From contig NZ_JAFCGY010000013.1 in assembly GCF_016836705.1 (NCBI RefSeq), positions 62,001 through 126,000 on the forward strand: a stretch of 64,000 nt of DNA, written 5' to 3'. The position numbers and the translations under genes are program-made. The notes beneath the pieces are model-generated. The model was not told the DNA's origin. It searched no databases and was given only the letters and a program-made list of their open reading frames with translations. The stretch is from Mesorhizobium caraganae (lineage in GTDB: Bacteria; Pseudomonadota; Alphaproteobacteria; Rhizobiales; Rhizobiaceae). This document shows, one piece after another, positions 37,084-46,502 of the stretch; the first letter of the stretch is position 1, and each line of letters opens with the position of its first letter.

Positions 37084-37953
37084 TCAGGGGTTTGCCCGGG
37101 TTGCCCCAATGCCGAGATTCGTTTGCCGCGATGCACCGTTGCGGTCTGGTTTGCGAGCCCGCCGGAACAGCCGGAACGTCGTTTTAGGAACCGGCAATCC
37201 GTTTGTCGTGTGGCGGAAGATAAACCCCAGCCGTGTAAAGACCAGCGCGGTAGCGATGGCAACGGCACAACCGAGACCGAAGCCGGCGACGGTGTCGCTC
37301 GGATAGTGTGCGCCGACAAAAATCCGGGTCGACGCGATGGCCAGGGTCGCGGCCAGCAGCATCCATTTGCGCTGTGGTAACATCAGCAACGCCAGTCCGA
37401 AAATGACGCCCATCGTCGTGGCATGGCCCGACGGGAAACTGGCAAAGCTCGCCTCCATGGCAAAAGGATGCAGCGACAGATCGCCGAGCTTGCTGAAATT
37501 CATCGGCCTGGCTCTTCCGACGCCATATTTCAGCACATTGACGACCACAGCGGACGCCGCGATCGAACCCACCACTATGAAAGCAAAAGAGGTCCAGTTG
37601 TAGAGGGTCATCCGCGCGCGCCTGGAAAGACTGCGCCAATCCGTCAGATTCGCGGCAAGCAGCACCAGTGCCGACGGAATGAGATACCAGCCGCCCAGGC
37701 CGAAGACGGTGAAAAATTCTGTGAAGCGTTTGAAGCCGGGCGGCCACTGCCTCACCATCGCCCCTGCTGCGTCGTCAAAACGGATCGAGACCGCGATCGT
37801 CAGCAAAAGCCAGGCCACAGCCCAGACCGACCACAGGATTTTCGGGTAGCGGGCCGGGCGCGTCGCCAGGCGCCGCCGCACGATACGCATCGTGTCGAGG
37901 AGATTGTCGCGCGACCGACGAAACACCACAGATGGCGTCACGGGAGTTTTCAC
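37084..37953 (-). CDS. PAP2-family phosphatase (LpxE-like candidate)
   Basis: A 289-residue inner-membrane phosphatase of the PAP2 superfamily. All three catalytic motifs are seen: KYGVGRARP, FPSGHATTMG and STRIFVGAHYPSDTVAG, the last with catalytic His. Six membrane segments fit the family. The GTG start overlaps the stop of the glycosyltransferase gene (GTGA), so it is coupled to the GT39 gene. In this setting it could remove a phosphate from lipid A (LpxE/LpxF-like) or recycle undecaprenyl pyrophosphate; the sequence does not decide. The C-terminal tail (about 40 residues) is basic. Confidence 0.88.
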   Translation of the reverse strand: MKTPVTPSVVFRRSRDNLLDTMRIVRRRLATRPARYPKILWSVWAVAWLLLTIAVSIRFDDAAGAMVRQWPPGFKRFTEFFTVFGLGGWYLIPSALVLLAANLTDWRSLSRRARMTLYNWTSFAFIVVGSIAASAVVVNVLKYGVGRARPMNFSKLGDLSLHPFAMEASFASFPSGHATTMGVIFGLALLMLPQRKWMLLAATLAIASTRIFVGAHYPSDTVAGFGLGCAVAIATALVFTRLGFIFRHTTNGLPVPKTTFRLFRRARKPDRNGASRQTNLGIGATRANP

Positions 37954-39593
37954 TTGGCCACCCGATAGAGGCCAAGCGACAGCCTGTCGCCCGAGGAATA
38001 ATTGAGGCCGTCGATCTCGGCCAGGCGGTTGGCCGTCTTGCCTTGCGCGGCCAGCATGTCGTTCAGCTTCTTCTCGTCGGCGACAGGCGCCAGCCCGAGC
38101 GCGCAAGCCGGATCGCCGAGCAGGTGTGCGGCGACGCCGTCGACATCGGTCAGGATTGTCTTGGTCCCGACCAGGAAGACAAGGCTCGGTTCGTGATACG
38201 GCGCCGAGGCAAGCACGGTCGTGTCGCAGGGACGGTTCGCGTCGACCGCGGCCTTGATCGCCGGGCTCAGCCAGATCGGCTTCAGCGACGGAGCAATCAT
38301 CCCGAACAGCAAGCCGAGGGTGATGCCGGCGCCGGCCGCGATCGCACCGATGCGGGGGAGCGACACCTGCAAACGGCGGGGGAAGGCGAGATAGCCGGTG
38401 ACGAGCGCGGCAAGCGCGGCCGGAATGCTCCACCACGAGAATACCTTGGCGAGATAGATCGGCGCGCCAACCGAGACAACGGCCAGGCCGATGCTGACCA
38501 GGCCAAGACCGAAGGCGGTCGACCACCAAAGCCATGACTGCCAGCGCTTGAGCGGCGCATTGGCGTCCTCCGGCTGCAGGGTCAGAAGCCAGCCGACCAG
38601 CAGCGCCATGCCAGGATAGGCCGGCAGCACATAATGCGGCAGCTTGGTCGGGATCAGCTCGAACACCAGCCAGAACGGGATGTACCACGCGAGGCAAAAG
38701 CGCAGGCGCGGATCGTCGCGCAAGCGGTTGAGCGCCTGCAGCCCGGCGCCGACGGCGATCAGCCCGAACGGCCACATGAACAGCGAATAGGTCAGCACAT
38801 AGAAGCCGGGCGGAATGCCGTGCGATTCCTCGCCTGAGGCGACCTTGCCCAGCATGTCCTTGCCGACCGCTTGCTGCAGGAAGGCGCCATGGCTCTTCCA
38901 GGTGATCAGCGCGAGCCAGGGCAGTGCGATCAAGAGCACGATCAAAAGGCCGCGGCCGACTTTCAGGTTTTTCAACCAGCGCCCATCGCGCTCGAAAGCG
39001 AACAGCGCCGCAACTGTCAGCGCCGACAACAGAGGCGCGATCGGTCCCTTGATCAGGATCGCAATGCCCTGCGTCACCCAGAATATCCACCAGAGATGGG
39101 CAGCCACCGGTTCGTTGCGGCGCGAGGCGGTGTAGATCCGCGCCAGGGCGCCTTGCGCCGCAATGCAGCAGGCCAGAAGCATGGCGTCCGTCTTGGCGTC
39201 GCGGCCTTCGAAGGCGGTGGCGAAGATCGCTGCCATGATCAGCCCGGCCGCGAGGCCGGCATTGGCGCCGAAAAGACTGGCGCCTGTCCAGGCGATCGCC
39301 ACGACGGCAATGGCGATGCCCAGCGCCGAGACCAGGCGATAGACCCAGATCGGCGCCCCGGCCCCCTCGCCGCTCAGTGCCACGGACGCCGATTGCAGCC
39401 AGTAGATGCCGACCGGCTTCTGATAGCGCGACATGTCCTGGAAGCGGATGTCGACATAATCGCCGGTTTCGACCATCTGCTTGGTGGCCTGGACGAAACG
39501 CGATTCATCGCGGTCGATCGGCGGCAGCGAAGCCAGCCCACTGGCCGTCAGCAGCAGGCTGAACAGGAAAAGCAGGACGTAGTTCCTGTTCAT
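37950..39593 (-). CDS. GT39/ArnT-like lipid-linked sugar transferase
   Basis: A 547-residue polytopic protein (about 11-12 helices) of the ArnT/PMT glycosyltransferase group. The first periplasmic loop has PPIDRDESRFVQATKQM with the catalytic Asp-Glu, then RYQKPVGIYWLQSASV and EGRDAKTDAMLLACC. Such enzymes move a sugar from a polyprenyl-phosphate donor to lipid A or core sugars on the periplasmic side; rhizobial RgtA-D and ArnT are examples. ATG 39593 with GGTGG upstream is preferred; a TTG at 39653 would add 20 residues and touch the upstream stop. Confidence 0.88.
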   Translation of the reverse strand: MNRNYVLLFLFSLLLTASGLASLPPIDRDESRFVQATKQMVETGDYVDIRFQDMSRYQKPVGIYWLQSASVALSGEGAGAPIWVYRLVSALGIAIAVVAIAWTGASLFGANAGLAAGLIMAAIFATAFEGRDAKTDAMLLACCIAAQGALARIYTASRRNEPVAAHLWWIFWVTQGIAILIKGPIAPLLSALTVAALFAFERDGRWLKNLKVGRGLLIVLLIALPWLALITWKSHGAFLQQAVGKDMLGKVASGEESHGIPPGFYVLTYSLFMWPFGLIAVGAGLQALNRLRDDPRLRFCLAWYIPFWLVFELIPTKLPHYVLPAYPGMALLVGWLLTLQPEDANAPLKRWQSWLWWSTAFGLGLVSIGLAVVSVGAPIYLAKVFSWWSIPAALAALVTGYLAFPRRLQVSLPRIGAIAAGAGITLGLLFGMIAPSLKPIWLSPAIKAAVDANRPCDTTVLASAPYHEPSLVFLVGTKTILTDVDGVAAHLLGDPACALGLAPVADEKKLNDMLAAQGKTANRLAEIDGLNYSSGDRLSLGLYRVAK

Positions 39594-39649
39594 TGCAACC
39601 ACCGGATCCCGCCTTGACCAGACTTTCTTCAGTCGACCCCAGACTTTCT

Positions 39650-39985
39650 TCAATCGACCTTTGTCATCGCCGCCGCTTTGCGCTCATTGGCGATGAGCCA
39701 GAGATTTCTGACATAAATCAGCATGCCCATGGCCTGGCCGGCGATGAACACCGGGTCTTGGCGCACGATGGCATAGATCAGCAACAGGCCGCCGCCGAAC
39801 AGCGAAAAGAACCAGAAAGCGACCGGCACGACGCTGCGCTTGGCCTTTTCCGAAGCGAGCCACTGCACGACGAAGCGCATGGTGAAGAAGAACTGGGCGA
39901 CGAAGCCGAGCAGGATCCAGGCATCGAACTGCTTGACGAAAACCTGGTGCAGCCAGGTCGCCAGTTCCTGAAACACGTTAGCCAT
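39650..39985 (-). CDS. LAB_N domain small membrane protein
   Basis: A 111-residue protein with three membrane segments that matches the lipid A biosynthesis N-terminal domain (LAB_N): WILLGFVAQFFFTMRFVVQWLASEKAKRSVVPVAFWFFSLFGGGLLLIYA. Stand-alone LAB_N proteins are often next to GT2 and GT39 genes and may help lipid-linked sugar flipping or transfer, without proof. The start ATG lies within the end of the GT2 gene (8-base overlap). Confidence 0.88.
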   Translation of the reverse strand: MANVFQELATWLHQVFVKQFDAWILLGFVAQFFFTMRFVVQWLASEKAKRSVVPVAFWFFSLFGGGLLLIYAIVRQDPVFIAGQAMGMLIYVRNLWLIANERKAAAMTKVD

Positions 39986-40712
39986 GCGTGATTTCCTCTA
40001 CCGTTGGCATCCTGCGGCGCCGGCGCCGAAGCCACCAGACGCCGGCGAGATCGAGCACGCCCTGCAGGCCGCGGTCGAAGATGCCGTAATTCGACTTGCC
40101 GTGGCGCCGCGAGCGGTCGACGACGTCGCAGTGCACGACGCGGTAGCCTTCCTGGATGACCAGCGCCGGAACAAAACGATGCGTGCCGTCGAAGAACGGC
40201 AGTTTGCGCAGGATATTGGTGTGGATCGCCTTCAGGCCACAGCCGGTGTCGCGGGTGTCGTCATGCAGGATCGCGCCACGCAGCCAATTGGCGAAGCGCG
40301 ACGCCAGCTGCTTGATCTTGCTGTCGCGGCGCTTCAGCCGCTGCCCTTGCGCGGCGCCGAAATCCGGCCCGGCCTTGCGCAGCGCGTCGACCAGCACGGG
40401 GATATATTGGGGATCGTTCTGGCCATCACCATCGATGGTTGCGACGATGCCGCCGCGCGCCGCCCAGGCGCCCGAGCGCACCGAAAGCGACTGGCCGGCG
40501 GATTTTTCGTGGCGCAGCTGACGAAGCGGAAACGGGCGTTTGGCCGCCTCGGCGGCAAGCACCGAAGCCGTATCGTCGGTCGAACCGTCATTGACGACGA
40601 TGATTTCGAAGTCGCGTCCGGTCATCGCGGCCTCGATCTCATCGATCAGAAGCGGCAGGTTCGCCGCCTCGTTGCGGCAAGGAATGACGATGGATATCAA
40701 TGCGTCCGGCAT
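39978..40712 (-). CDS. GT2 polyprenyl-phosphate sugar synthase (DPM1/ArnC-like)
   Basis: A 244-residue family 2 glycosyltransferase: ISIVIPCRNEAANLPLLIDEI, VVNDGSTDDT, and the DGDGQNDP acidic site for the metal-nucleotide sugar. It should make a polyprenyl-phosphate sugar (for example the GalA donor made by RgtE in Rhizobium) at the cytoplasmic face for the GT39 partner. It lacks the two C-terminal membrane helices of ArnC. It is the first gene of the four-gene operon. Confidence 0.9.
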   Translation of the reverse strand: MPDALISIVIPCRNEAANLPLLIDEIEAAMTGRDFEIIVVNDGSTDDTASVLAAEAAKRPFPLRQLRHEKSAGQSLSVRSGAWAARGGIVATIDGDGQNDPQYIPVLVDALRKAGPDFGAAQGQRLKRRDSKIKQLASRFANWLRGAILHDDTRDTGCGLKAIHTNILRKLPFFDGTHRFVPALVIQEGYRVVHCDVVDRSRRHGKSNYGIFDRGLQGVLDLAGVWWLRRRRRRMPTVEEITHG

Positions 40713-40979
40713 ATGTCGCGTCGGGCTCTGTCATAGGATATGGCATTTTGGCGGATGCCGTGCGGTGCCGTTCCAGCGGATCGAAGGTTGCATGAACCCG
40801 TTGGCGCGGCGCCTCATTACGCCAGCCGGCAAGATGAAGCAAGCGCGCGCGGCAGCGCAGCATATGCCGTCTCTGCGGACGCAAACCGGAAACCACTTTT
40901 GCTTCGGCCGCTTGGATGCTAAACGCCCGCGTTCGTATCACGCCGGGCAGTTGGGGTCCGGCGCTTTCAGGAAGAAACA

Positions 40980-42233
40980 ATGTCTGCCTTCAAATCCGAT
41001 TTCCTGCGCGTCATGAGCGAGCGCGGTTTCATCCATCATATCTCGGACGAGACCGGGCTGGATCAACTTTTCGCGAAGGAAACGGTGACCGCCTATATCG
41101 GCTTCGACGCAACCGCCAAAAGCCTGCATGCCGGGTCGCTGATCCAGATCATGATGTTGCACTGGCTGCAGCAGACCGGCCACCGGCCGATCGCGCTGAT
41201 GGGCGGCGGCACTTCGATGATCGGCGATCCGTCCTTCAAGGACGAGGCGCGCAAGCTGCTGACGCCAGCGGATATCGAGGACAATCTGGCCGGCATCCGC
41301 CGCAACTTTGCGCCTTACCTCACATTCGGCAGCGGACCCAACGACGCCATCATGGTCAACAACGCCGACTGGCTGATGGAGATCAACTACGTCAACTTCC
41401 TGCGCGATGTCGGCCGGCATTTTTCCGTCAACCGCATGCTCGCCTTCGATTCGGTCAAGCTCAGGCTCGACCGCGAGCAGTCGCTGTCGTTCCTCGAATT
41501 CAACTACATGATCCTGCAGGCCTACGACTTCGTCGAGCTCTACAAGCGTCAGGGCTGCCGGCTGCAGATGGGCGGCTCCGACCAGTGGGGCAACATCGTC
41601 AACGGCATCGATCTTGGCCATCGCATGGAAAATGCGCAGCTTTACGCGCTGACCACGCCGCTGCTCACCACCTCGTCCGGCGCCAAGATGGGCAAATCGG
41701 CGTCAGGCGCGGTCTGGCTCGATGCCGAGATGCTGAGCCCCTACGAATTCTGGCAATACTGGCGCAACACCGAGGACGCCGATGTCGGCCGCTTCCTCAA
41801 GCTGTACACGACGCTGGCCCTGGATGAGGTCGCGCGCATGGCAGCGCTGGGTGGTTCCGAGATCAACGAGGCGAAGAAAGTGCTCGCCACCGAGATCACC
41901 GCCATGCTGCACGGCCGTGAGGCGGCGGAAAAGGCCAGCGAGACGGCTCGCAAGACTTTTGAGGAAGGCGTGACTGCCGAAACGCTGCCGACCGTCGAGG
42001 TCGACGGCGCAGCGCTCGAAGCCGGCATCGGCATCCTGTCGCTGTTGGTCACCGCGGGCCTCGCCGGGTCCAACGGCGAGGCCCGGCGTCACATTCACGG
42101 CGGCGCCGTGCGCCTCAACGACCAGCCAATATCGGATGACCGCAGGATGGTGACACCTCGGGATCTCAGTCCGGAAAACGTCGCAAAGCTTTCATTGGGC
42201 AAGAAAAAACACGTTCTGGTGCGGCCGGCGTGA
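40980..42233 (+). CDS. tyrS: Tyrosyl-tRNA synthetase
   Basis: A 417-residue class I synthetase. It has AYIGFDATAKSLHAGSL (HIGH-like), GGSDQWGNIVNGIDL for tyrosine binding, the KMGKS signature at KMGKSASGAVWL and a C-terminal S4 RNA-binding domain (GEARRHIHGGAVRLNDQPIS). The AGGAAGAAACA site precedes the ATG. The 267 bases upstream hold no gene that I can support. Confidence 0.98.
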   Translation: MSAFKSDFLRVMSERGFIHHISDETGLDQLFAKETVTAYIGFDATAKSLHAGSLIQIMMLHWLQQTGHRPIALMGGGTSMIGDPSFKDEARKLLTPADIEDNLAGIRRNFAPYLTFGSGPNDAIMVNNADWLMEINYVNFLRDVGRHFSVNRMLAFDSVKLRLDREQSLSFLEFNYMILQAYDFVELYKRQGCRLQMGGSDQWGNIVNGIDLGHRMENAQLYALTTPLLTTSSGAKMGKSASGAVWLDAEMLSPYEFWQYWRNTEDADVGRFLKLYTTLALDEVARMAALGGSEINEAKKVLATEITAMLHGREAAEKASETARKTFEEGVTAETLPTVEVDGAALEAGIGILSLLVTAGLAGSNGEARRHIHGGAVRLNDQPISDDRRMVTPRDLSPENVAKLSLGKKKHVLVRPA

Positions 42234-42349
42234 CCGGACGGCATCAGGAGGAAACACAAGCGCGGCCGTAACGACATTCGGCTGAAACACACCTCTTGCT
42301 ACTTCCTGCCGCCGAGCGCGACCGGAGCGCGGTACAGGAGGCGAATCCC

Positions 42350-42889
42350 GTGGATCAATTGGCTGTTGTCGTTCGTCGCGCGACGGAGCGGGACCACCAG
42401 GCAATTCGCGCATTGGTGCGTTCTGAGCGCCTGAACCCAACGGGCATCAATTGGCCCAACTTTATGGTTGCGGTAGCCAAGGGCCGCGTCATCGGTGCGG
42501 TGCAAATCCGCAAACATAGTGATGGCTCGCGCGAACTCGGCTCGCTCGTCGTCACCAAGGAAGCGCGAAGCCATGGAATCGCTTCGAGGCTGATCGATAC
42601 GCTGCTTGCCGACGATCAAGAGCCCATTTGGCTGATCACGGCCGTGCCGAACGCCAACGCCTATTCACGATGGGGCTTCGAGCAAATCCAGGTACGGGAG
42701 GCCCCAGCGAAGGTACGGCGCAACCATCTGATGGGAAGCATGGCGCGCATCATCTCCTTCTTCAAGCGGCGACCGATGCAGCAACTGGTGATCCTGGAAC
42801 GTCGCCCGATAGACGGACGGATGACTGCGCGAAAATCCGCACCAGGCCTTGGGCGTGAACGTGATCAGGGCGAACGTGCACCCGCCTAG
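42350..42889 (+). CDS. GNAT-family N-acetyltransferase
   Basis: A 179-residue acetyltransferase. ELGSLVVTKEARSHGIASRLIDTLL is the acetyl-CoA-binding motif A, and YSRWGFEQI is the usual C-terminal motif. The substrate is unknown. The GTG at 42350 is chosen because AGGAGG lies 8 bases upstream (42335-42342). The C-terminal 40 residues are basic and of low complexity. A repeat element follows 33 bases later. Confidence 0.85.
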   Translation: MDQLAVVVRRATERDHQAIRALVRSERLNPTGINWPNFMVAVAKGRVIGAVQIRKHSDGSRELGSLVVTKEARSHGIASRLIDTLLADDQEPIWLITAVPNANAYSRWGFEQIQVREAPAKVRRNHLMGSMARIISFFKRRPMQQLVILERRPIDGRMTARKSAPGLGRERDQGERAPA

Positions 42890-42922
42890 AATCGAATTCG
42901 GCCTTTCGGCGACTGTTCCTGC

Positions 42923-43026
42923 TAGAGCGTTTCACCGTTTCACAGAAACGGCGAACCGCTCTATCTCCTTGTTTTTTCGCAATTCCGGGACGGAAAACCG
43001 CTCACACTTTTCCTGGAATTGCTCTA
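42923..43026. repeat. RIME-like intergenic element, copy 2
   Basis: Same two-palindrome form as 24875-24995. The first stem is 42923-42963 (TAGAGCG...CGCTCTA arms, some mismatches); the second is 42979-43022 with GCAATTCC...GGAATTGC arms. The spacer TCTCCTT and the GCAATTCCG block are shared with copy 1. Its last bases overlap the stop codon of the AsmA-like gene. Confidence 0.75.
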
Positions 43027-46000
43027 GCGGTACTCGAAGATCGAGCGGAAAATGCCCGGCGCGATCACCGATAGCGGGTTTATGTCCAGCACCGGCTTGT
43101 TGGCGTTGCCCTTGAGCCGGTAGGTGACGCCGATCAGGCCGCGGTCGCGCCCGTTGCCGAGCAGCGCGCCGACCAGCGGCAATTCGCCGAAGATGCGGTT
43201 GAGCCCATAGGCCGGCATGAACGTGCCGGTCATGTCCATGTTGTTGTTCTGGTCGTAGAGCGTGCCCTGGAAGGTGGTGCCGATGCGCGGGCCGCGCAGC
43301 ACGCCATTGGCCAGCTTCAGGTAACCGCTTCCCTTGTCGATCTCGGTAAAGCCGCGCTCGAACTTTACCCGCGAAGTGTCGATCTTGCCTTTGACCGCTT
43401 CGTTCAGGCTGCGGCTGTCGCCCACCGGCGTGGTCGATACGATCGAAGCGAGCTTCGGTTCATTGACGATGAAGAAGTTGCTTGAGTCGACCTGACCCCG
43501 CATCGGCCCGTCGGCCGCGCCGCTGAGCGCCAGCGTGATCGAGCCGCCTTCCATGTGTTCGTAGATGTTGAGGAAGCGCAATATCGCGCCGGCGTCGGCC
43601 GACTTCATGTTGAGCGCGCGCACGCCGTTGCCTGCCGTGTTGCTGATGGTGACGGCGGCGCCCGAACTTGCCGTGGCACTGACCTTGAGCCCGTTCACCT
43701 TGGAGCCGGCGGCGCTGTAGTCGAGCTTCAGATTGGACAGGACCTCGTCGTGGAACCCGGTCAGCGAAGTGACATCGGCGCTGACCGAAACCGCATCCGT
43801 GCCTGTGGTCTTGGTGGCGGTATCGACGTCGGAGGTGAACTGCTTGATCAGCGAGCGGGCGTCGAGCGCATTGCCGCTGACATCGACGGCAAAGCCCTTG
43901 CCCGACCGCTTCACCGTCACCGCAACGTCGTCGCCCCTGTTCAAAGCGACTTTGCTGAAGCGCGCCGAAGACAGCGCACCCTTGACCAGGACGACATCGC
44001 CTTCGACGGAAAAGCTCTTTCCGTCGAGGTCGAAGTCGGACAGCGTTGTCGTATCGCCCGACTTCGCCATAGTGAAAGTGGCATTGGCGGGAATCCCCGG
44101 CCCCTTGCTCCAGCCGGCCCAGGGAATATCCAGCCTGGCGCTGGTCAGGTCGACCGCGACGTTCTGGCTGCCGTCGCCGCTCTTGTCGATCGCCACCTTG
44201 ATGGTTCCCGAAATCAGCGGCGACAGGCCAGGCATGGCGGTGGCGCGTGTCTTGTCGTTGAGCACAAGCGCCACCTTGCGGCTGCGCGGCGGTCCGTCAT
44301 CCCCGAGCGGCTCGATCAGATCGAGTTCAGCCGGAATGCCGTTCAGCTTCGCGTCGGCCGAGATCACCGCCTTGTCGGGTCCGACTTCGATCGAACCATC
44401 GGCCTCGGTTATCGTCTGGTCTTCGAACGGCTTGGCGAGCGACAGGTCCTTGTAGTCGAGCGACACCAGCCAATCCAGCTTCGAGGTGTCGACACCGGAC
44501 TGCAGCGGAATGTCGGCCTTGACGTGGCCGGTCACCGTGCCGGACAGGTCGTCCGGCGCAATACCGACATGGCGCATTGCGTTGATCGGTTCGTAGGAAG
44601 CGAGCTCGGCGATGGCCGGCGCCTCGCCGGCGACGTCGATGTCGAGCGCGCCGATCACCGGCGGGTGGTTCGCCGCCTTCACCGACAGCGTGCCATTGCT
44701 TGCCGCCACGGTGCGGCCACTCGGCATATAGACGCTGCCCGAAGACAGAGCTATGTCGACATCGTTGCCGTGGAAGGAAACCACGCCAATGGCATCGCGG
44801 ATCGGCGGGATGCGGCCGGCGGTGTCGAAGCGCGAGCCCTCGACCTGGAACCGGCCGAACACCTCGTCAGCCGAAAGCGGCACGCCGTTGCCGAGCCGCC
44901 CCGGCACGACCTGGAACTGAAGGTTGGCGTCGACGACACGGCCGCCAAACAGATTCTGCAGCACCCACAGCCGGGCATTCTTGGCGGAAAACCAGGGCCA
45001 CAATTGCTTGACATGCGAGACCGGCATGTCGTGGACGTTGAGCGACAGCGAAATGCCCGGCGGCCCGTTGTCGATGAAGGCAAGCGCGGCTGTGCCCAGC
45101 ACCTCGCTGCCCGATCCCGACCTGATGCCGATCTGCTCGGCGACGAGCTTGCGGCTTTTGATCTGATAGACGCCGGCGATGCGGGCAAAGAAATTCAGCG
45201 CCGGCTCGGGCGATTCCGCCGGCGCCAGCGTCGAGCCGTCGCTGGTCAGGTCGTAGCGATAGGAAGGCTCCTCACCGGCCACGCCGGTCGCCGGCTTTGG
45301 CCCGATCGAACCGGCGAAATTGAACGTCGAACGGCCGGTCTTCAAAACCAGCCTGCCGACATCGATCTTGTTGGATCCGGAGACAAGCGTGGCGTCGACA
45401 TCGACATCGGCCGGCAACAGCCCGCGTGTGCCGAGGTCGAGCACCGAGCCGGTTAGCGACAGCGAGGCCGTCAGCCGGGAATCGGTTTCGCCCGAGCCTT
45501 CGGTCCCCGTCAGCTTCAAAGCGATCGCGCCGGTTTTCCCACCTGCCTCTGGCGTTGTCTGTGGAATGGCCGCCATGTCGATGGCCGCATTCAGCGCAGT
45601 TACCCGCAGGGAGGTCGTATCGCGGGTGGCGGCAGCGGTGACCGTGAGCGCCCGGCCATCGATATCCGCCTCGGAGGAGAACTCCATGCTGCCGGGGCCC
45701 GACTGCAGCACGGTGGCATTGGCGATGTTGACCAGCTTGACCGAGTCGGCCTCGGGCAGTTCGAACTCGACATTCTTGAGATCGATCCGGCGCATCGAAT
45801 CCTCGCGCACGGCATCGAGCGCATGGTTGACGTGACCGAAGACAGCGGCGGCCAGCTTTTCCGGATCGATGAGGCCGTCTTGATTGCGCAGCTCGGCTGT
45901 CCAGTCGCCGCCCGACGGCATTGCCGCGGTGACAATGTGGGCGTCGGAAATCCTGGCGCTGGTCAGCCGCACCTCGCCCGAGAACAGCGGTATCAGCCGG

Positions 46001-46407
46001 ATACCGAAACGCACACGCCCGGCGTCGGCCATCGGCTTGCCGTCGGCGGTCTTGACGCTGACGTCCTTGACCTGCAGCGCAATGAAGCTCGATCCGTCCA
46101 GTGTCAGCCGGGCCGGGCCGACGGCTACATTGACGTCGAAACCGGCGAGTTTCTCGATCCCCGCTTCGGCTTCCGCCCGCAGCCGCTCGCTGCCGATTCC
46201 GGTGGCGCCGATGACATAGACAGCGGTGGCGGCCAGCAGCACCAGGGCCGCGACGCCGGCAAACAGGCGGGCAAGGATGCGAAAGCCACGGCCGATCCGC
46301 GCCTTGCCGAGCGGCGGCACACTGCAGGCAGACGGGAAAGTCCCCAGGTCGGTGATCTCGTCACGCCTGAACCGGATTTTCTCGTGCTGCGGTTCTTCCT
46401 GATCCAC
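43024..46407 (-). CDS. Large AsmA-like / DUF3971 envelope protein (YhdP type)
   Basis: A protein of about 1127 residues with one N-terminal membrane anchor (about residues 43-68, FRILARLFAGVAALVLLAATAVYVIG) and a long repeat-rich beta region in the periplasm. The end PAYGLNRIFGELPLVGALLGNGRDRGLIGVTYRLKG matches the AsmA-like C-terminal domain. YhdP-type proteins are thought to bridge the periplasm and move phospholipids to the outer membrane. The GTG at 46407 follows GGAAA and is preferred over an in-frame start 27 codons upstream. It diverges from the peroxiredoxin gene. Confidence 0.9.
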   Translation of the reverse strand: MDQEEPQHEKIRFRRDEITDLGTFPSACSVPPLGKARIGRGFRILARLFAGVAALVLLAATAVYVIGATGIGSERLRAEAEAGIEKLAGFDVNVAVGPARLTLDGSSFIALQVKDVSVKTADGKPMADAGRVRFGIRLIPLFSGEVRLTSARISDAHIVTAAMPSGGDWTAELRNQDGLIDPEKLAAAVFGHVNHALDAVREDSMRRIDLKNVEFELPEADSVKLVNIANATVLQSGPGSMEFSSEADIDGRALTVTAAATRDTTSLRVTALNAAIDMAAIPQTTPEAGGKTGAIALKLTGTEGSGETDSRLTASLSLTGSVLDLGTRGLLPADVDVDATLVSGSNKIDVGRLVLKTGRSTFNFAGSIGPKPATGVAGEEPSYRYDLTSDGSTLAPAESPEPALNFFARIAGVYQIKSRKLVAEQIGIRSGSGSEVLGTAALAFIDNGPPGISLSLNVHDMPVSHVKQLWPWFSAKNARLWVLQNLFGGRVVDANLQFQVVPGRLGNGVPLSADEVFGRFQVEGSRFDTAGRIPPIRDAIGVVSFHGNDVDIALSSGSVYMPSGRTVAASNGTLSVKAANHPPVIGALDIDVAGEAPAIAELASYEPINAMRHVGIAPDDLSGTVTGHVKADIPLQSGVDTSKLDWLVSLDYKDLSLAKPFEDQTITEADGSIEVGPDKAVISADAKLNGIPAELDLIEPLGDDGPPRSRKVALVLNDKTRATAMPGLSPLISGTIKVAIDKSGDGSQNVAVDLTSARLDIPWAGWSKGPGIPANATFTMAKSGDTTTLSDFDLDGKSFSVEGDVVLVKGALSSARFSKVALNRGDDVAVTVKRSGKGFAVDVSGNALDARSLIKQFTSDVDTATKTTGTDAVSVSADVTSLTGFHDEVLSNLKLDYSAAGSKVNGLKVSATASSGAAVTISNTAGNGVRALNMKSADAGAILRFLNIYEHMEGGSITLALSGAADGPMRGQVDSSNFFIVNEPKLASIVSTTPVGDSRSLNEAVKGKIDTSRVKFERGFTEIDKGSGYLKLANGVLRGPRIGTTFQGTLYDQNNNMDMTGTFMPAYGLNRIFGELPLVGALLGNGRDRGLIGVTYRLKGNANKPVLDINPLSVIAPGIFRSIFEYR

Positions 46408-46502
46408 GCAATTTTCCGTTGTACGAATTCGATCGTGGACGAATCCCCGCTCGACACTATAACGATGCAGCCTGGCGCGTAACCTCAAACAAGGGCATCG
46501 AT

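Noticed and set aside
37953..39090. Upstream extension of the PAP2 reading frame to give 668 residues
   Set aside because: The extension is the wrong frame of the GT39 gene; the GTG overlapping the GT39 stop gives a normal PAP2 protein.
39606..39660. Tandem CAGACTTTCTTCA repeat at the GT39 gene start as a promoter element
   Set aside because: It is a two-copy imperfect duplication of about 21 bases between coupled genes; it may only explain the alternative TTG start.
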